Of a stretch of DNA of 24,877 nt, positions 6,677-14,088 are shown in pieces. The notes under the pieces were generated by a model. The model made no database searches and was not told the DNA's origin. It was given only the letters and a program-made list of their open reading frames with translations. Location: NCBI GenBank assembly GCA_039920345.1, contig JBDSDZ010000002.1, positions 1 to 24,877 on the forward strand, read 5' to 3'. Source of the DNA: Croceibacterium_A sp039920345 (GTDB lineage: Bacteria; Pseudomonadota; Alphaproteobacteria; Sphingomonadales; Sphingomonadaceae). The stretch's first letter is position 1. Each line of letters starts with the position of its first letter. Made by a program: the position numbers and the translations under genes.

Positions 6677-8857
6677 ATGATCACACGTTTGCTAGCCAGC
6701 GCGGCGCTGGGCACCCTGCTTTCCGCTTGCGCGACGATGGAGGATGCCTCGATGCCGGCCCATTCCGCCGCGATTCCGCAGGGCACCGGCATTTTCGCGC
6801 AGCCGAGCACGCTGCCGTTCCATGCCCCCGATTTCAGCAAGATCCAGGACAGCGATTACCAGCCCGCGATCGAGCAGGGCATCGTCATCAATCGCGCCGA
6901 GATGGACGCCATTGCCAACAACCCCGAAGCGCCGACGTTCGAGAACACGCTGGTGGCGATGCAGCGCACCGGCCAGATGCTGACCCGTGCCTACGCCACC
7001 TTCGGCCAGGTCCAGGGCGCCAATACCAACGACACGCTGGATGCGGTCGAAACCGCGGAATCGCCCAAGCTGGCCGAACTTAACGACGCGATCTACCTCA
7101 ACGACAAGCTCTTCCAGCGGGTCAAGACAGTTTACGATGCGCGCAACTCGATGAGCATGACGCCCGAAGACGCGATGCTGCTGGAAACGACCTACGCCGA
7201 TTTCGTCCACGCCGGCGCGCTGCTTACCTCCGCGCAGAAGGAGCAGCTCAAGACCCTCAACAGCCGCATCGCCGCGCTCGAGACCGCGTTCTCGCAAGGG
7301 CTGACCAAGGCCACGGCCGACCAGTCGCCGGTGTTTGACACCCGTGCCGAGCTGGCCGGACTGTCGGACTCCGACATCGAAGCCGCCTCCGCGCTGGCGA
7401 CCGAAATGGGCCACCCGGGCAAGTTCGCGCTGGCGCTGGTCAACACCACCCAGCAGCCGATGTTTACCCGCCTGAGCAACCGCGAAACGCGCCACAAACT
7501 GTTCGATGCCAGCGTGAACCGCACGATGGGCGGCGCCAACGACCTGACCGCTACCGTCAGCGAGCTGGCCGAGTTGCGCGCCCAAAAGGCTGCGCTGCTG
7601 GGCCTGCCGAACTATGCCACGTACGCGATGTATGACCGGATGGTGACCGACCCGGCCAAGGCGATCAAGTTCATGGAAGACTTCGTGCCCGCGGTCGCCG
7701 CACGCCAGAACAGCGAGCTCGCCTTGCTGCAGGACGCGGCGAGGGCCGACGGCATCTCCGGTCCGCTGCAGGCCTGGGACTGGGGCTATTATGCCGAGAA
7801 AGTGCGCAAGGCGAAGTACGACATCGACGAGAACGAAGTGAAGCCGTATTTCGAGCTTTATCACGTGCTCGAAGACGGCGTGTTCTACGCCGCCAACCAG
7901 ATGTACGGGCTGACCTTCAAGCAGCGCAGCGACATCCAGCCGTACCAGGCGGACATGCGGGTCTATTCGGTGTTCGACAAGGACGGCAGCGAGCTCGGCC
8001 TGTTCTACTTCGATCCCTATGCCCGCCCCAACAAGCAGGGCGGCGCGTGGATGAACAACTTCGTCGAGCAGTCCTACCTGCTGGGCGACAAGCCGGTCAT
8101 TTCCAACACCCACAATATCCCCAAGCCGGACGCCGGGCAGCCCACGCTGCTGACGTTCGACGAAGTGACCACGCTGTTCCACGAATTCGGCCACGGGCTG
8201 CACGGCTTCTTCGCGAGCCAGAAATACCCCGCCCTGTCGGGCACCAATACGGCGCGTGATTTTGTGGAATTCCCCAGCCAGTTCAACGAGAACCTGGCCA
8301 CTTCTCCGACGATCCTGAACCACTATGCCAGGCACTACCAGACCGGCGCGGTCATCCCGGCGGCGCTGGTGTCCAAGGTCGAAGCCGCGGGCAAGTTCAA
8401 CCAGAGCCTCGACTTCGGGGAACTGCTGTCGGCGGCCTTGCTCGACATGCAGTGGCATTCGCTGACCCCGGCGCAGGGCAAGCAGGACGTGGCCACGTTC
8501 GAACGCCAGGCGCTGGCGCGTGAAGCGCTCAATTCAGCGCTGATCCCGCCGCGCTATCGCTCGAGCTACTTCCGGCACATCTGGTCGAACGGCTATTCGG
8601 CCGGTTACTACAGCTACATCTGGACCGAAATGCTGGCCCACGACGCATGGGACTGGGTCGAGACGCATGGCGGACCGACACGCGCCAATGGCGACCACAT
8701 CCGCGCCACCTTCCTCGGCCAGGGCCACACCAAGGACTATGCGGTGATGTACCGCGACTTTGCCGGGCGCGATCCGGGCGTTGGGCCGATGCTCGAATCC
8801 CGCGGCCTCGTCGCGGGTGAGGCTACCCCGCAGGGCAGCGACGAAACCGGCAATTAA
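6677..8857 (+). CDS. dcp: M3 family zinc metallopeptidase (peptidyl-dipeptidase Dcp-like), lipoprotein
   Basis: The 726-residue product begins with a lipoprotein signal (MITRLLASAALGTLLSAC; lipobox LSAC), so the mature protein is probably anchored in the envelope facing the periplasm. The M3 zinc site is intact: HEFGH at 502-506, with the third ligand Glu531 in FVEFPSQ, 25 residues after the second histidine as in E. coli Dcp. The C-terminal motif WSNGYSAGYYSYIWTEMLAHDAWDW is typical of Dcp/oligopeptidase A. Dcp removes dipeptides from the C-terminus of short peptides. ATG 6677 is chosen over an upstream in-frame ATG at 6632 because GAGGAG lies 8 nt before it and the signal peptide starts there. 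The TAA stop overlaps the stop of the convergent btuD gene. Confidence 0.93.
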   Translation: MITRLLASAALGTLLSACATMEDASMPAHSAAIPQGTGIFAQPSTLPFHAPDFSKIQDSDYQPAIEQGIVINRAEMDAIANNPEAPTFENTLVAMQRTGQMLTRAYATFGQVQGANTNDTLDAVETAESPKLAELNDAIYLNDKLFQRVKTVYDARNSMSMTPEDAMLLETTYADFVHAGALLTSAQKEQLKTLNSRIAALETAFSQGLTKATADQSPVFDTRAELAGLSDSDIEAASALATEMGHPGKFALALVNTTQQPMFTRLSNRETRHKLFDASVNRTMGGANDLTATVSELAELRAQKAALLGLPNYATYAMYDRMVTDPAKAIKFMEDFVPAVAARQNSELALLQDAARADGISGPLQAWDWGYYAEKVRKAKYDIDENEVKPYFELYHVLEDGVFYAANQMYGLTFKQRSDIQPYQADMRVYSVFDKDGSELGLFYFDPYARPNKQGGAWMNNFVEQSYLLGDKPVISNTHNIPKPDAGQPTLLTFDEVTTLFHEFGHGLHGFFASQKYPALSGTNTARDFVEFPSQFNENLATSPTILNHYARHYQTGAVIPAALVSKVEAAGKFNQSLDFGELLSAALLDMQWHSLTPAQGKQDVATFERQALAREALNSALIPPRYRSSYFRHIWSNGYSAGYYSYIWTEMLAHDAWDWVETHGGPTRANGDHIRATFLGQGHTKDYAVMYRDFAGRDPGVGPMLESRGLVAGEATPQGSDETGN

Positions 8858-9579
8858 CCGCAGACAAGCGCCCGCGCGCCTGGCTCACCCAGCCAGCGCG
8901 CGGGAACGCCCCAGACGCGGGCAATAACGGGCGACGCCAGCGCTTCTTCGGGCGGGCCATCAGCGGCCAGTTCGCCACGATCGAGCACCATGACGCGGTC
9001 GGCATGGTTCATTGCCAGCGCCAGGTCATGCACCACCAGCACCACGCCCGCGCCGGCCTTGGCAGCCTCGCGCAGTCGCGCCAGCAGGGTAAGCTGATGC
9101 CCCAGGTCGAGCGCGGCAAGCGGCTCGTCAGCCAGGATCCAGCGCGGCTCCCCCGCCAGCACGCGGGCCAGCAAGGCGCGCGCGCGTTCGCCGCCTGAGA
9201 GGGTCGAGAGCGGGCGATGGGCGAAGGCGGTGAGATCGAGCGCGGCCAGCGCGGCGGCCACTTGCGCGTCGCCCCGGTCGCCATGCGGCAGGCGGCCCAG
9301 CGCGATCAACGATGCCACCGACAGGTCCCATGCCACCTCCCCTATCTGAGGTAGATAGCCGATCTGACGTGCGCGCTCGCGGCCTTGCGGCAGCGGTGCG
9401 CCGCCCAGTTCGACGGTGCCGGACGTTGGTGTGATCAGCCCGGCGAGCGCTTGCAGCAGGGTGGACTTGCCCGCGCCATTGGGGCCGCAGATGGCGGTGA
9501 CCTGGCCGGGCTGGAGGGCGGCGGTGACAGTGTTGAGTCGCCCCCTAATTGCGATTTCATTTACCGCGAGTCCGCTCAT
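8854..9579 (-). CDS. btuD: BtuD, ATP-binding subunit of the vitamin B12 ABC importer
   Basis: 241-residue ABC ATPase that powers cobalamin import through BtuC. It has Walker A GPNGAGKST (32-40), Q-loop YLPQ (75-78), signature LSGGERAR (127-134), Walker B WILADEP (147-153) and switch histidine in VVHDL (H184). ATG 9579 overlaps the btuC stop in an ATGA. The same frame is open for hundreds of codons upstream, but that stretch is an out-of-frame shadow of btuC. Sequence alone would not separate B12 from ferric-siderophore ATPases; the assignment rests on the riboswitch-btuB-btuF-btuC order. Its TAA overlaps the convergent dcp TAA in a TTAA. Confidence 0.9.
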   Translation of the reverse strand: MSGLAVNEIAIRGRLNTVTAALQPGQVTAICGPNGAGKSTLLQALAGLITPTSGTVELGGAPLPQGRERARQIGYLPQIGEVAWDLSVASLIALGRLPHGDRGDAQVAAALAALDLTAFAHRPLSTLSGGERARALLARVLAGEPRWILADEPLAALDLGHQLTLLARLREAAKAGAGVVLVVHDLALAMNHADRVMVLDRGELAADGPPEEALASPVIARVWGVPARWLGEPGARALVCG

Positions 9580-10529
9580 AGCCAGCCCCGCCGCAACCGC
9601 AGCAACAGCCGCAGGAAAAACGGCGCACCGATCAGGCTGAGCGCAATGCCGAGCCGGAGCTCGGTTACCAGCGGCAGGATCCGGCACATCACGTCCGCCG
9701 CCAGCACCAACAGCGCGCCAGCGAGTGCGCTCGGGACAATCAGCGAGCTGGGCCGCCGGTCGGTCAGCGGGCGCACAAGATGCGGCACGATCAGGCCGAC
9801 AAAACCAATCACGCCCGCCACGGCCACTCCGCTGCCCACCGTCAGCGCGGTGCCGCCAATCAGCAGCCATTGCAGCCGTGCCGGGTTTACGCCCAGCGAG
9901 CGCGCTGCCGGTTCGCCCAGCGTCAGCGCGTCGAGCCCAGGCCCGGCGAGCCGCAGCAGCGCGATGCCCGCCAGCGTGAGCGGCGCGGCCAGCCATACGT
10001 CGGGCCAGCTGCGATCGGTCAGCGCGCCCATCAACCAGTTGACGATCTCGCTCAGCGCAAAGGCATTGGGCGCAAGGCTGATGGCAAGACTGGTCAGCGC
10101 GCCCGCAAGACTGGCGATCATCATGCCCGCGAGCGTGAACAACGCCGCGCTGGCGCTGCGCCCGGCGATCAGTGCCAGCAGGGCCATCGCCCCGCCTGCG
10201 CCGGCCAGCGCGAACAGCGGCAGCAGCCAGGCGCTGGCAGCGTATCCGAACCACAGGCTCGCCACCGCTCCCAGCGCCGCACCCGGCGCGATGCCGAACA
10301 GCCCGGGATCGGCCAGCGGATTGCGCAAATAACCCTGCATCGCCGCGCCTGCCGCGCCCAGCCCGCCGCCGATCACCAGCGCCAGCAGCGCACGCGGCAG
10401 GCGCAGTTCGGCCAGGATCACCGCCGCGTTGGGCGTGCTCCACGGGTCGAGCCACACTCGCCCCGCGAGCAGCGATAGCGGCACGGCGAGCAGCAGCAGG
10501 ACGGTGAGGAGCGGGATCGGGCGGGTCAT
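9576..10529 (-). CDS. btuC: BtuC, FecCD-family permease of the B12 ABC importer
   Basis: 317-residue polytopic inner-membrane protein, nearly all hydrophobic helices, of the FecCD/BtuC family. Recognisable segments are ELRLPRALLALVIGGGLGAA near the N-terminus, the GAALGAVASLWFG stretch, and the coupling region GLIVPHLVRPLTDRRPSSLI that contacts the ATPase. The family normally has about ten transmembrane helices and ~320-330 residues, so the length is complete. Start and stop overlap btuF and btuD by 4 nt each (ATGA), implying translational coupling. The B12 substrate is inferred from operon context. Confidence 0.92.
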   Translation of the reverse strand: MTRPIPLLTVLLLLAVPLSLLAGRVWLDPWSTPNAAVILAELRLPRALLALVIGGGLGAAGAAMQGYLRNPLADPGLFGIAPGAALGAVASLWFGYAASAWLLPLFALAGAGGAMALLALIAGRSASAALFTLAGMMIASLAGALTSLAISLAPNAFALSEIVNWLMGALTDRSWPDVWLAAPLTLAGIALLRLAGPGLDALTLGEPAARSLGVNPARLQWLLIGGTALTVGSGVAVAGVIGFVGLIVPHLVRPLTDRRPSSLIVPSALAGALLVLAADVMCRILPLVTELRLGIALSLIGAPFFLRLLLRLRRGWL

Positions 10530-11416
10530 GCTTCTCCCCTCCCGCTTGCGGGAGGGGTCGGGGGTGGGCCCCTTGTTCCTGCCACGACTTGCCCACCCCT
10601 AGCCCCTCCCGCAGGCGGGAGGGGGATCGCGTTGCGTATCTCGGCCAACCGGCCCGCCGCGCGGATGATCGTCGGGCCGCCGCAATAGAGCAGCGCGGAA
10701 TCGAAGTGCTGGTAGCGCGAGGCGCTGAGGTGGCGCAGCGCCGGGTGGGTCATCATCCGCTCGTCGCTGGAGGCGAGCACCAGTTCGGGCGGATCGGCCA
10801 GCACCTGTTCCAGCGGCAGGTACGCGCCCTGCCCCAGCCCGCGCGCCGCCGAATGGCTGGCGAAACCGGTCAGGCGCATCAGTTGGGCGATCAGGGTCTG
10901 CTCACCGGGCACGATCCCGCCCTGCTGCCACAGCAAGGTGCGCACCGGTGGCCCGTTGAAGCGCGCCGCGCCTAGCGCCGCCTCAGTCCGCGCCAGCAGC
11001 GCCTCACCGCGTTCCGGATGCCCTGCCAGCGCGGCCAAGCGGCGCACTTGCGCGGCGTTTTCGGCGAGGTCGGGCACAATGCCGAATGTCTCCACCCGCA
11101 CGCCCAAGCGCCGGAACGCGGCCATCTGTGCGGGCGGCAGGAAGCTTCCGGCCACGACAACATCGGGATCGAGGCTAAGGACTTCCTCCACCGTGCCGCC
11201 GGTGTCACGGAAGTGCTGTGCCTCGGCGAGCGGCATCGAAGTCGCGCGCGGATCGTGGCTGTAATGCGAAATGGCGAGGATCTGCGCCGGGTCGGCCACT
11301 TCGGTGAGGATCGCGTCGGTGCACGGGTTGAGGCTGACAATGGTCGGATGCTCGCGCGGCGCGACAGGCGCGGCGGCGCATCCGGCGATTAGCAGCAAGG
11401 CGGCCAGATGCCTCAA
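10526..11416 (-). CDS. btuF: BtuF, periplasmic B12-binding lipoprotein with a repeat-derived C-terminal tail
   Basis: Substrate-binding protein of the BtuF/FepB fold (HPTIVSLNPCTDAILTEV, ILAISHYSHDPRA, TVEEVLSLDPDVVVAGSF, PPELVLASSDER), 296 residues from TTG 11416. That start gives the signal peptide MRHLAALLLIAGC with lipobox IAGC. GAGGG lies upstream, and the TTG overlaps the btuB TGA as TTGA. The open frame extends further upstream to 11494 but there only shadows btuB. The domain appears to end near GRLAEIRNAI; the last ~32 residues, rich in G, P and R, are encoded by the palindromic repeat at 10533-10626, which also carries the stop up to the ATGA overlap with btuC. It delivers cobalamin from BtuB to BtuCD. 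Confidence 0.88.
   Translation of the reverse strand: MRHLAALLLIAGCAAAPVAPREHPTIVSLNPCTDAILTEVADPAQILAISHYSHDPRATSMPLAEAQHFRDTGGTVEEVLSLDPDVVVAGSFLPPAQMAAFRRLGVRVETFGIVPDLAENAAQVRRLAALAGHPERGEALLARTEAALGAARFNGPPVRTLLWQQGGIVPGEQTLIAQLMRLTGFASHSAARGLGQGAYLPLEQVLADPPELVLASSDERMMTHPALRHLSASRYQHFDSALLYCGGPTIIRAAGRLAEIRNAIPLPPAGGARGGQVVAGTRGPPPTPPASGRGEA
10533..10626. repeat. Compound palindromic repeat at the btuF/btuC junction
   Basis: Two copies of the stem CCCCTCCCGC / GCGGGAGGGG (10536-10557 with TT in the loop, 10603-10624 with AG in the loop) flank the arms GTGGGC and GCCCAC, so the whole ~94-bp element is a large imperfect palindrome. It lies within the 3' coding end of btuF, ending a few bases before the btuC start codon. 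It resembles short GC-rich repeats I associate with sphingomonad genomes and may affect mRNA stability between btuF and btuC. Confidence 0.85.
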
Positions 11417-13311
11417 AAGCGCGCCCTCGCCCCGACATAAGCCCCGCGCCCGGGCGTGCCGTAGCCGGCCGCGGTCTGGTAGCGCTCGTCCCACAGGTTT
11501 TCGATCCGGCCGAACAGGGTGAAGTGCTCATCCGCATCCCACTCGGCGCGCAGGGTCAGCGTAGCATAACCATCCAGTGGAGCGAGATTGGCCGCATCGT
11601 CATAGCTGCGTGACACGGCGCGCAAGTCGGCGCCGAGACGAATGGAATAGCGCGGCTGCCAGTCGATCGTCACCATGCCGGCATGGCGCGGGCGGCGGGC
11701 GAGCGCGTTGCTGAACGTCGCGCTGCCGGCCGAGCGGTCTTCGCTGTCGAGCAGGGTGTAAGCCCCGCCCAAGGTGAAGCCCGCGCCCAAATTCGCCTGG
11801 CCCTCAACCTCAATCCCCTGCGTCCGGGCCTGGCCGATGTTGTCGTACGTGCCGAACGGGCGCGCGGCGCTCAGGCCAGTCGTATCGCCGAAGCACGGCA
11901 CGAACCCGATCTGCCCGCGCGTGTCGCGGCGGAAGGCGGTCAGGTCGAGGCTGACCGGACCAACAAGCGCTCTGATCCCGGCATCGTAGCTGCGGCTGCG
12001 TTCGGGTTGCAGCGCCGCGTTGCCGTAATCGGACAGGAGCTGGAACAAGGTGGGGGCCTTGAACCCCTCCCCGTATGAGGCGTGAAGCCGGACCGGACCG
12101 AAGTCATACGCCGTGTCCGCGCCGAGGCTCCATTCGCCGCCGAAGTCGCGGTGGTCATCGCGGCGCAAACCGGCGGCGAGGTGGAGTTTCTGGTCGTTGT
12201 ATTCGAGCTGGGCATAGCCGCCGCTGATCGCGGTGCGGTGGACCGGGTCGAACAGCGTTGAAAAGCGCATCCATTCGCGTTCACCGCCGAAATCGAGCGC
12301 GAGCAAGCGCGCGAAGTGCCACTGGCCGCGCAGGTCGACCCGTTCGCTGGTGCCGTCGGCGGTGTAGTTTGCGTCGGTGCCCAGCGCGGGGTCGAAGCTG
12401 TCCCGCTCGGTATCGGCGAGCGAGGCGGTGGCGGTGACGTCGAGCGCGCCGCCAGCATAGTGCAGGCCCGCCGCGCCGGATCGCTGGCGGGTGTCCTGGT
12501 ATTCGGCGGTGTCGGCCAGCGTGTAATCGGGCGCCGGGAAGCCATCGATCTCGAGCCGCCCGTCGGCGTAGCGGCCAGAGGCGAAAGCCGACAGGCCGGG
12601 CGCGAGGTCGAGAGTCGCGTGGGCGGCCAGTTCGGTCTGGCGAAAACCATCGGGCTCGGTGCCAGTGGCGGCAGTGGAAATCCCGTCAGTGGCGAAATGC
12701 GCGGCCTGCAGGTTGAACGTGGCGGAGCCTGCGCTGAAACGGGTCCCGATTGTGCCGTACTTGCTATCATGCGCCCCATACTCGGCCGAGGCGGTGAGCG
12801 TGTCGTCGCTCCCGGTGGTCACGGCAAGCACGCCGCCCAGCGCCTGACTGCCCCAGATGGTCGAGTTGGCGCTGCGCAGCAATTCGACTTTGGCGAGGTT
12901 GCCCATCAGCAGGTTGCCGAAATCGAACCCGCCGCCGGGCGAAGCGGGATCGGCCACGCGGACGCCGTCGATCACCACCAGCAGTTGTTCGCCTTCCGCG
13001 CCGCGCACGCGCACGGCGGTGAAATTTCCCGGCCCGCCGTTGCGTGACAGCGTGACGCCAGGGGCGCGTTCGAGCAGCCGGGTGAGGTCGGCACCTTGCA
13101 CCGAGTCCATGTTTTGGCGGTCAAAAACAGTAATTGATTTGCCGCTCGTGAAAGCCGGTTCGCGGACGCCGTTGGCAAGGACCGTGATGCCGCTTTCGGC
13201 TAATTCGTCAATTACCCGGAATTCAAAGGCAGGGAGCACAGGTACCTCCTGTGCTGATGCGACGCATGGAACAGCAACAACGCTTATTAATAATATCAGA
13301 TCTTTATGCAC
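11413..13311 (-). CDS. btuB: BtuB, TonB-dependent outer-membrane cobalamin receptor
   Basis: A 632-residue TonB-dependent receptor. It has a signal peptide (VHKDLILLISVVAVPCVASAQ), a TonB-box-like ITVLANG, the plug domain (ADLTRLLERAPGVTL, VRVRGAEGEQLLVVIDGVRV, LRSANSTIWGSQALGGVLAV) and a ~500-residue beta barrel ending in phenylalanine (GAYVGARARF). This BtuB subfamily plug and the upstream cobalamin riboswitch identify the ligand as B12. GTG 13311 is preferred: GGGAGG lies 4 nt before it, between it and the in-frame GTG at 13323, which has no Shine-Dalgarno. The signal-peptide coding region contains a perfect 8-bp hairpin (13235-13255). First gene of the btuB-F-C-D operon; its TGA overlaps the btuF TTG start. 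Confidence 0.95.
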   Translation of the reverse strand: MHKDLILLISVVAVPCVASAQEVPVLPAFEFRVIDELAESGITVLANGVREPAFTSGKSITVFDRQNMDSVQGADLTRLLERAPGVTLSRNGGPGNFTAVRVRGAEGEQLLVVIDGVRVADPASPGGGFDFGNLLMGNLAKVELLRSANSTIWGSQALGGVLAVTTGSDDTLTASAEYGAHDSKYGTIGTRFSAGSATFNLQAAHFATDGISTAATGTEPDGFRQTELAAHATLDLAPGLSAFASGRYADGRLEIDGFPAPDYTLADTAEYQDTRQRSGAAGLHYAGGALDVTATASLADTERDSFDPALGTDANYTADGTSERVDLRGQWHFARLLALDFGGEREWMRFSTLFDPVHRTAISGGYAQLEYNDQKLHLAAGLRRDDHRDFGGEWSLGADTAYDFGPVRLHASYGEGFKAPTLFQLLSDYGNAALQPERSRSYDAGIRALVGPVSLDLTAFRRDTRGQIGFVPCFGDTTGLSAARPFGTYDNIGQARTQGIEVEGQANLGAGFTLGGAYTLLDSEDRSAGSATFSNALARRPRHAGMVTIDWQPRYSIRLGADLRAVSRSYDDAANLAPLDGYATLTLRAEWDADEHFTLFGRIENLWDERYQTAAGYGTPGRGAYVGARARF

Positions 13312-13375
13312 GAAACCTCCCACCCAGAACGAACACGCCGTTCATGGCGGGAGAGGCGCAGTCATGCGCTTCTCC
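13312..13375 (-). promoter_or_regulatory. Leader hairpin and Shine-Dalgarno of btuB (probable riboswitch expression platform)
   Basis: Between the aptamer and btuB lies an 11-bp hairpin, GGAGAGGCGCA (13350-13360) / TGCGCTTCTCC (13365-13375), with one wobble position. On the mRNA its 3' arm runs into CTCTCCC, which could instead pair with the btuB Shine-Dalgarno GGGAGG (13321-13316). There is no U-run, so control by ribosome access is more likely than by termination. The pairing scheme is inference. Confidence 0.5.
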
Positions 13376-13384
13376 GCTGGCCTG

Positions 13385-13580
13385 CCGGTGCACCCCGCCC
13401 GGTTGCCGAACGACAGTCACAGCCAGGTCTCCTGGCTCCCGGATCAGTGCCGCGCCCCGCCTTCCCAGTTTCCCAGTGGCGTATGGGGAGCGGCTCCCCG
13501 GTCACAGTTGCGGGGGCAGCGCGGGATTTAAGCCCGCTTCCCTCGCAGCCCGAAAGCTGCGGCCCGGCCACCCGGGCGAT
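13385..13580 (-). promoter_or_regulatory. Cobalamin (B12) riboswitch aptamer
   Basis: Read on the minus strand, the region has the conserved core of the cobalamin riboswitch in order: a GGGAAGCGGGCTTAAATCCC-type stem, GCTGCCCCCGCAACTGTGA, GCCACTGGGAAACTGGGAAG, and the B12 box AGCCAGGAGACCTGGCT (13437-13421). GGTG near 13572 and CACC near 13387 can close the P1 stem. In Gram-negative bacteria this class usually turns off btuB-type transport genes when adenosylcobalamin is plentiful. End coordinates are approximate. Confidence 0.96.
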
Positions 13581-13682
13581 CCGTGACGTCGCGCGCAGCC
13601 CTAGCCGAAAACGCCCGGTCACCAAATCGAAACCATGGCCCCACACTTTCGCTTAGCGCGTCGGCGCTACGATCAGCGGACC

Positions 13683-13985
13683 ATGAGCATTCGTTTCTCC
13701 CCGGCGATCACGGCTAAAACCCCGCGGATGGACCGCCGCCGGGTGCGCGAAGCGTGCGACTGGCCGACCAACGACAACGCTTCCGAACCCGCCTCCGACG
13801 CCATGCTCCATGCCGCGCTGCGCCACTTTGCCGAGCACGGGCTGGCCGCCGCGCACCGCGCCCGCAAGCAGGCCGAAGTGGCGTTCTTTGATGGTGACAC
13901 CCAGGGCTACAAGTGGTGGCTGGAAATCTGCCGCGCGCTCGATCGGCGCATGGCCAGCGAACTGGATGCCTGCGCCCGTTCCTGA
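13683..13985 (+). CDS. Small hypothetical protein
   Basis: A 100-residue, charged, probably helical cytoplasmic protein. The N-terminal third is basic with a DWPTNDNAS stretch; the rest (AMLHAALRHFAEHGLAAAHRA...FFDGDTQGYKWWLEICRALDRRMASEL) looks like an amphipathic helical domain with conserved aromatic residues. No signal peptide, membrane segment or catalytic motif, and I cannot assign a family. ATG 13683 is preceded only by a weak GCGGA; an in-frame ATG at 13635 would add 16 basic residues. It is divergent from the B12 riboswitch and upstream of the second GGDEF-EAL gene, with a 103-bp gap. Coding character is supported by codon bias and a protein-like composition. Confidence 0.65.
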   Translation: MSIRFSPAITAKTPRMDRRRVREACDWPTNDNASEPASDAMLHAALRHFAEHGLAAAHRARKQAEVAFFDGDTQGYKWWLEICRALDRRMASELDACARS

Positions 13986-14088
13986 TCGCCGGCCGTGACC
14001 CCGCCAAAACCGCGGTTTTCTTACGGTTACGAAGCTTAACCAGTCGAAAACTTCTTCCGGGTACAGCGGCTGGGCAAGGAGCGGCTCG

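Noticed and set aside
6692..8458. 588-codon open frame on the minus strand opposite dcp
   Set aside because: It is antisense to a gene with clear M3 peptidase motifs, has low-complexity Arg/Gly/Val composition typical of GC-rich shadow frames, and no ribosome-binding site or family match.
8854..10596. Apparent 580-residue fusion upstream of the BtuD ATPase
   Set aside because: The upstream part is btuC read out of frame. BtuD starts at 9579 in an ATGA overlap with the true btuC frame, so there is no fusion.
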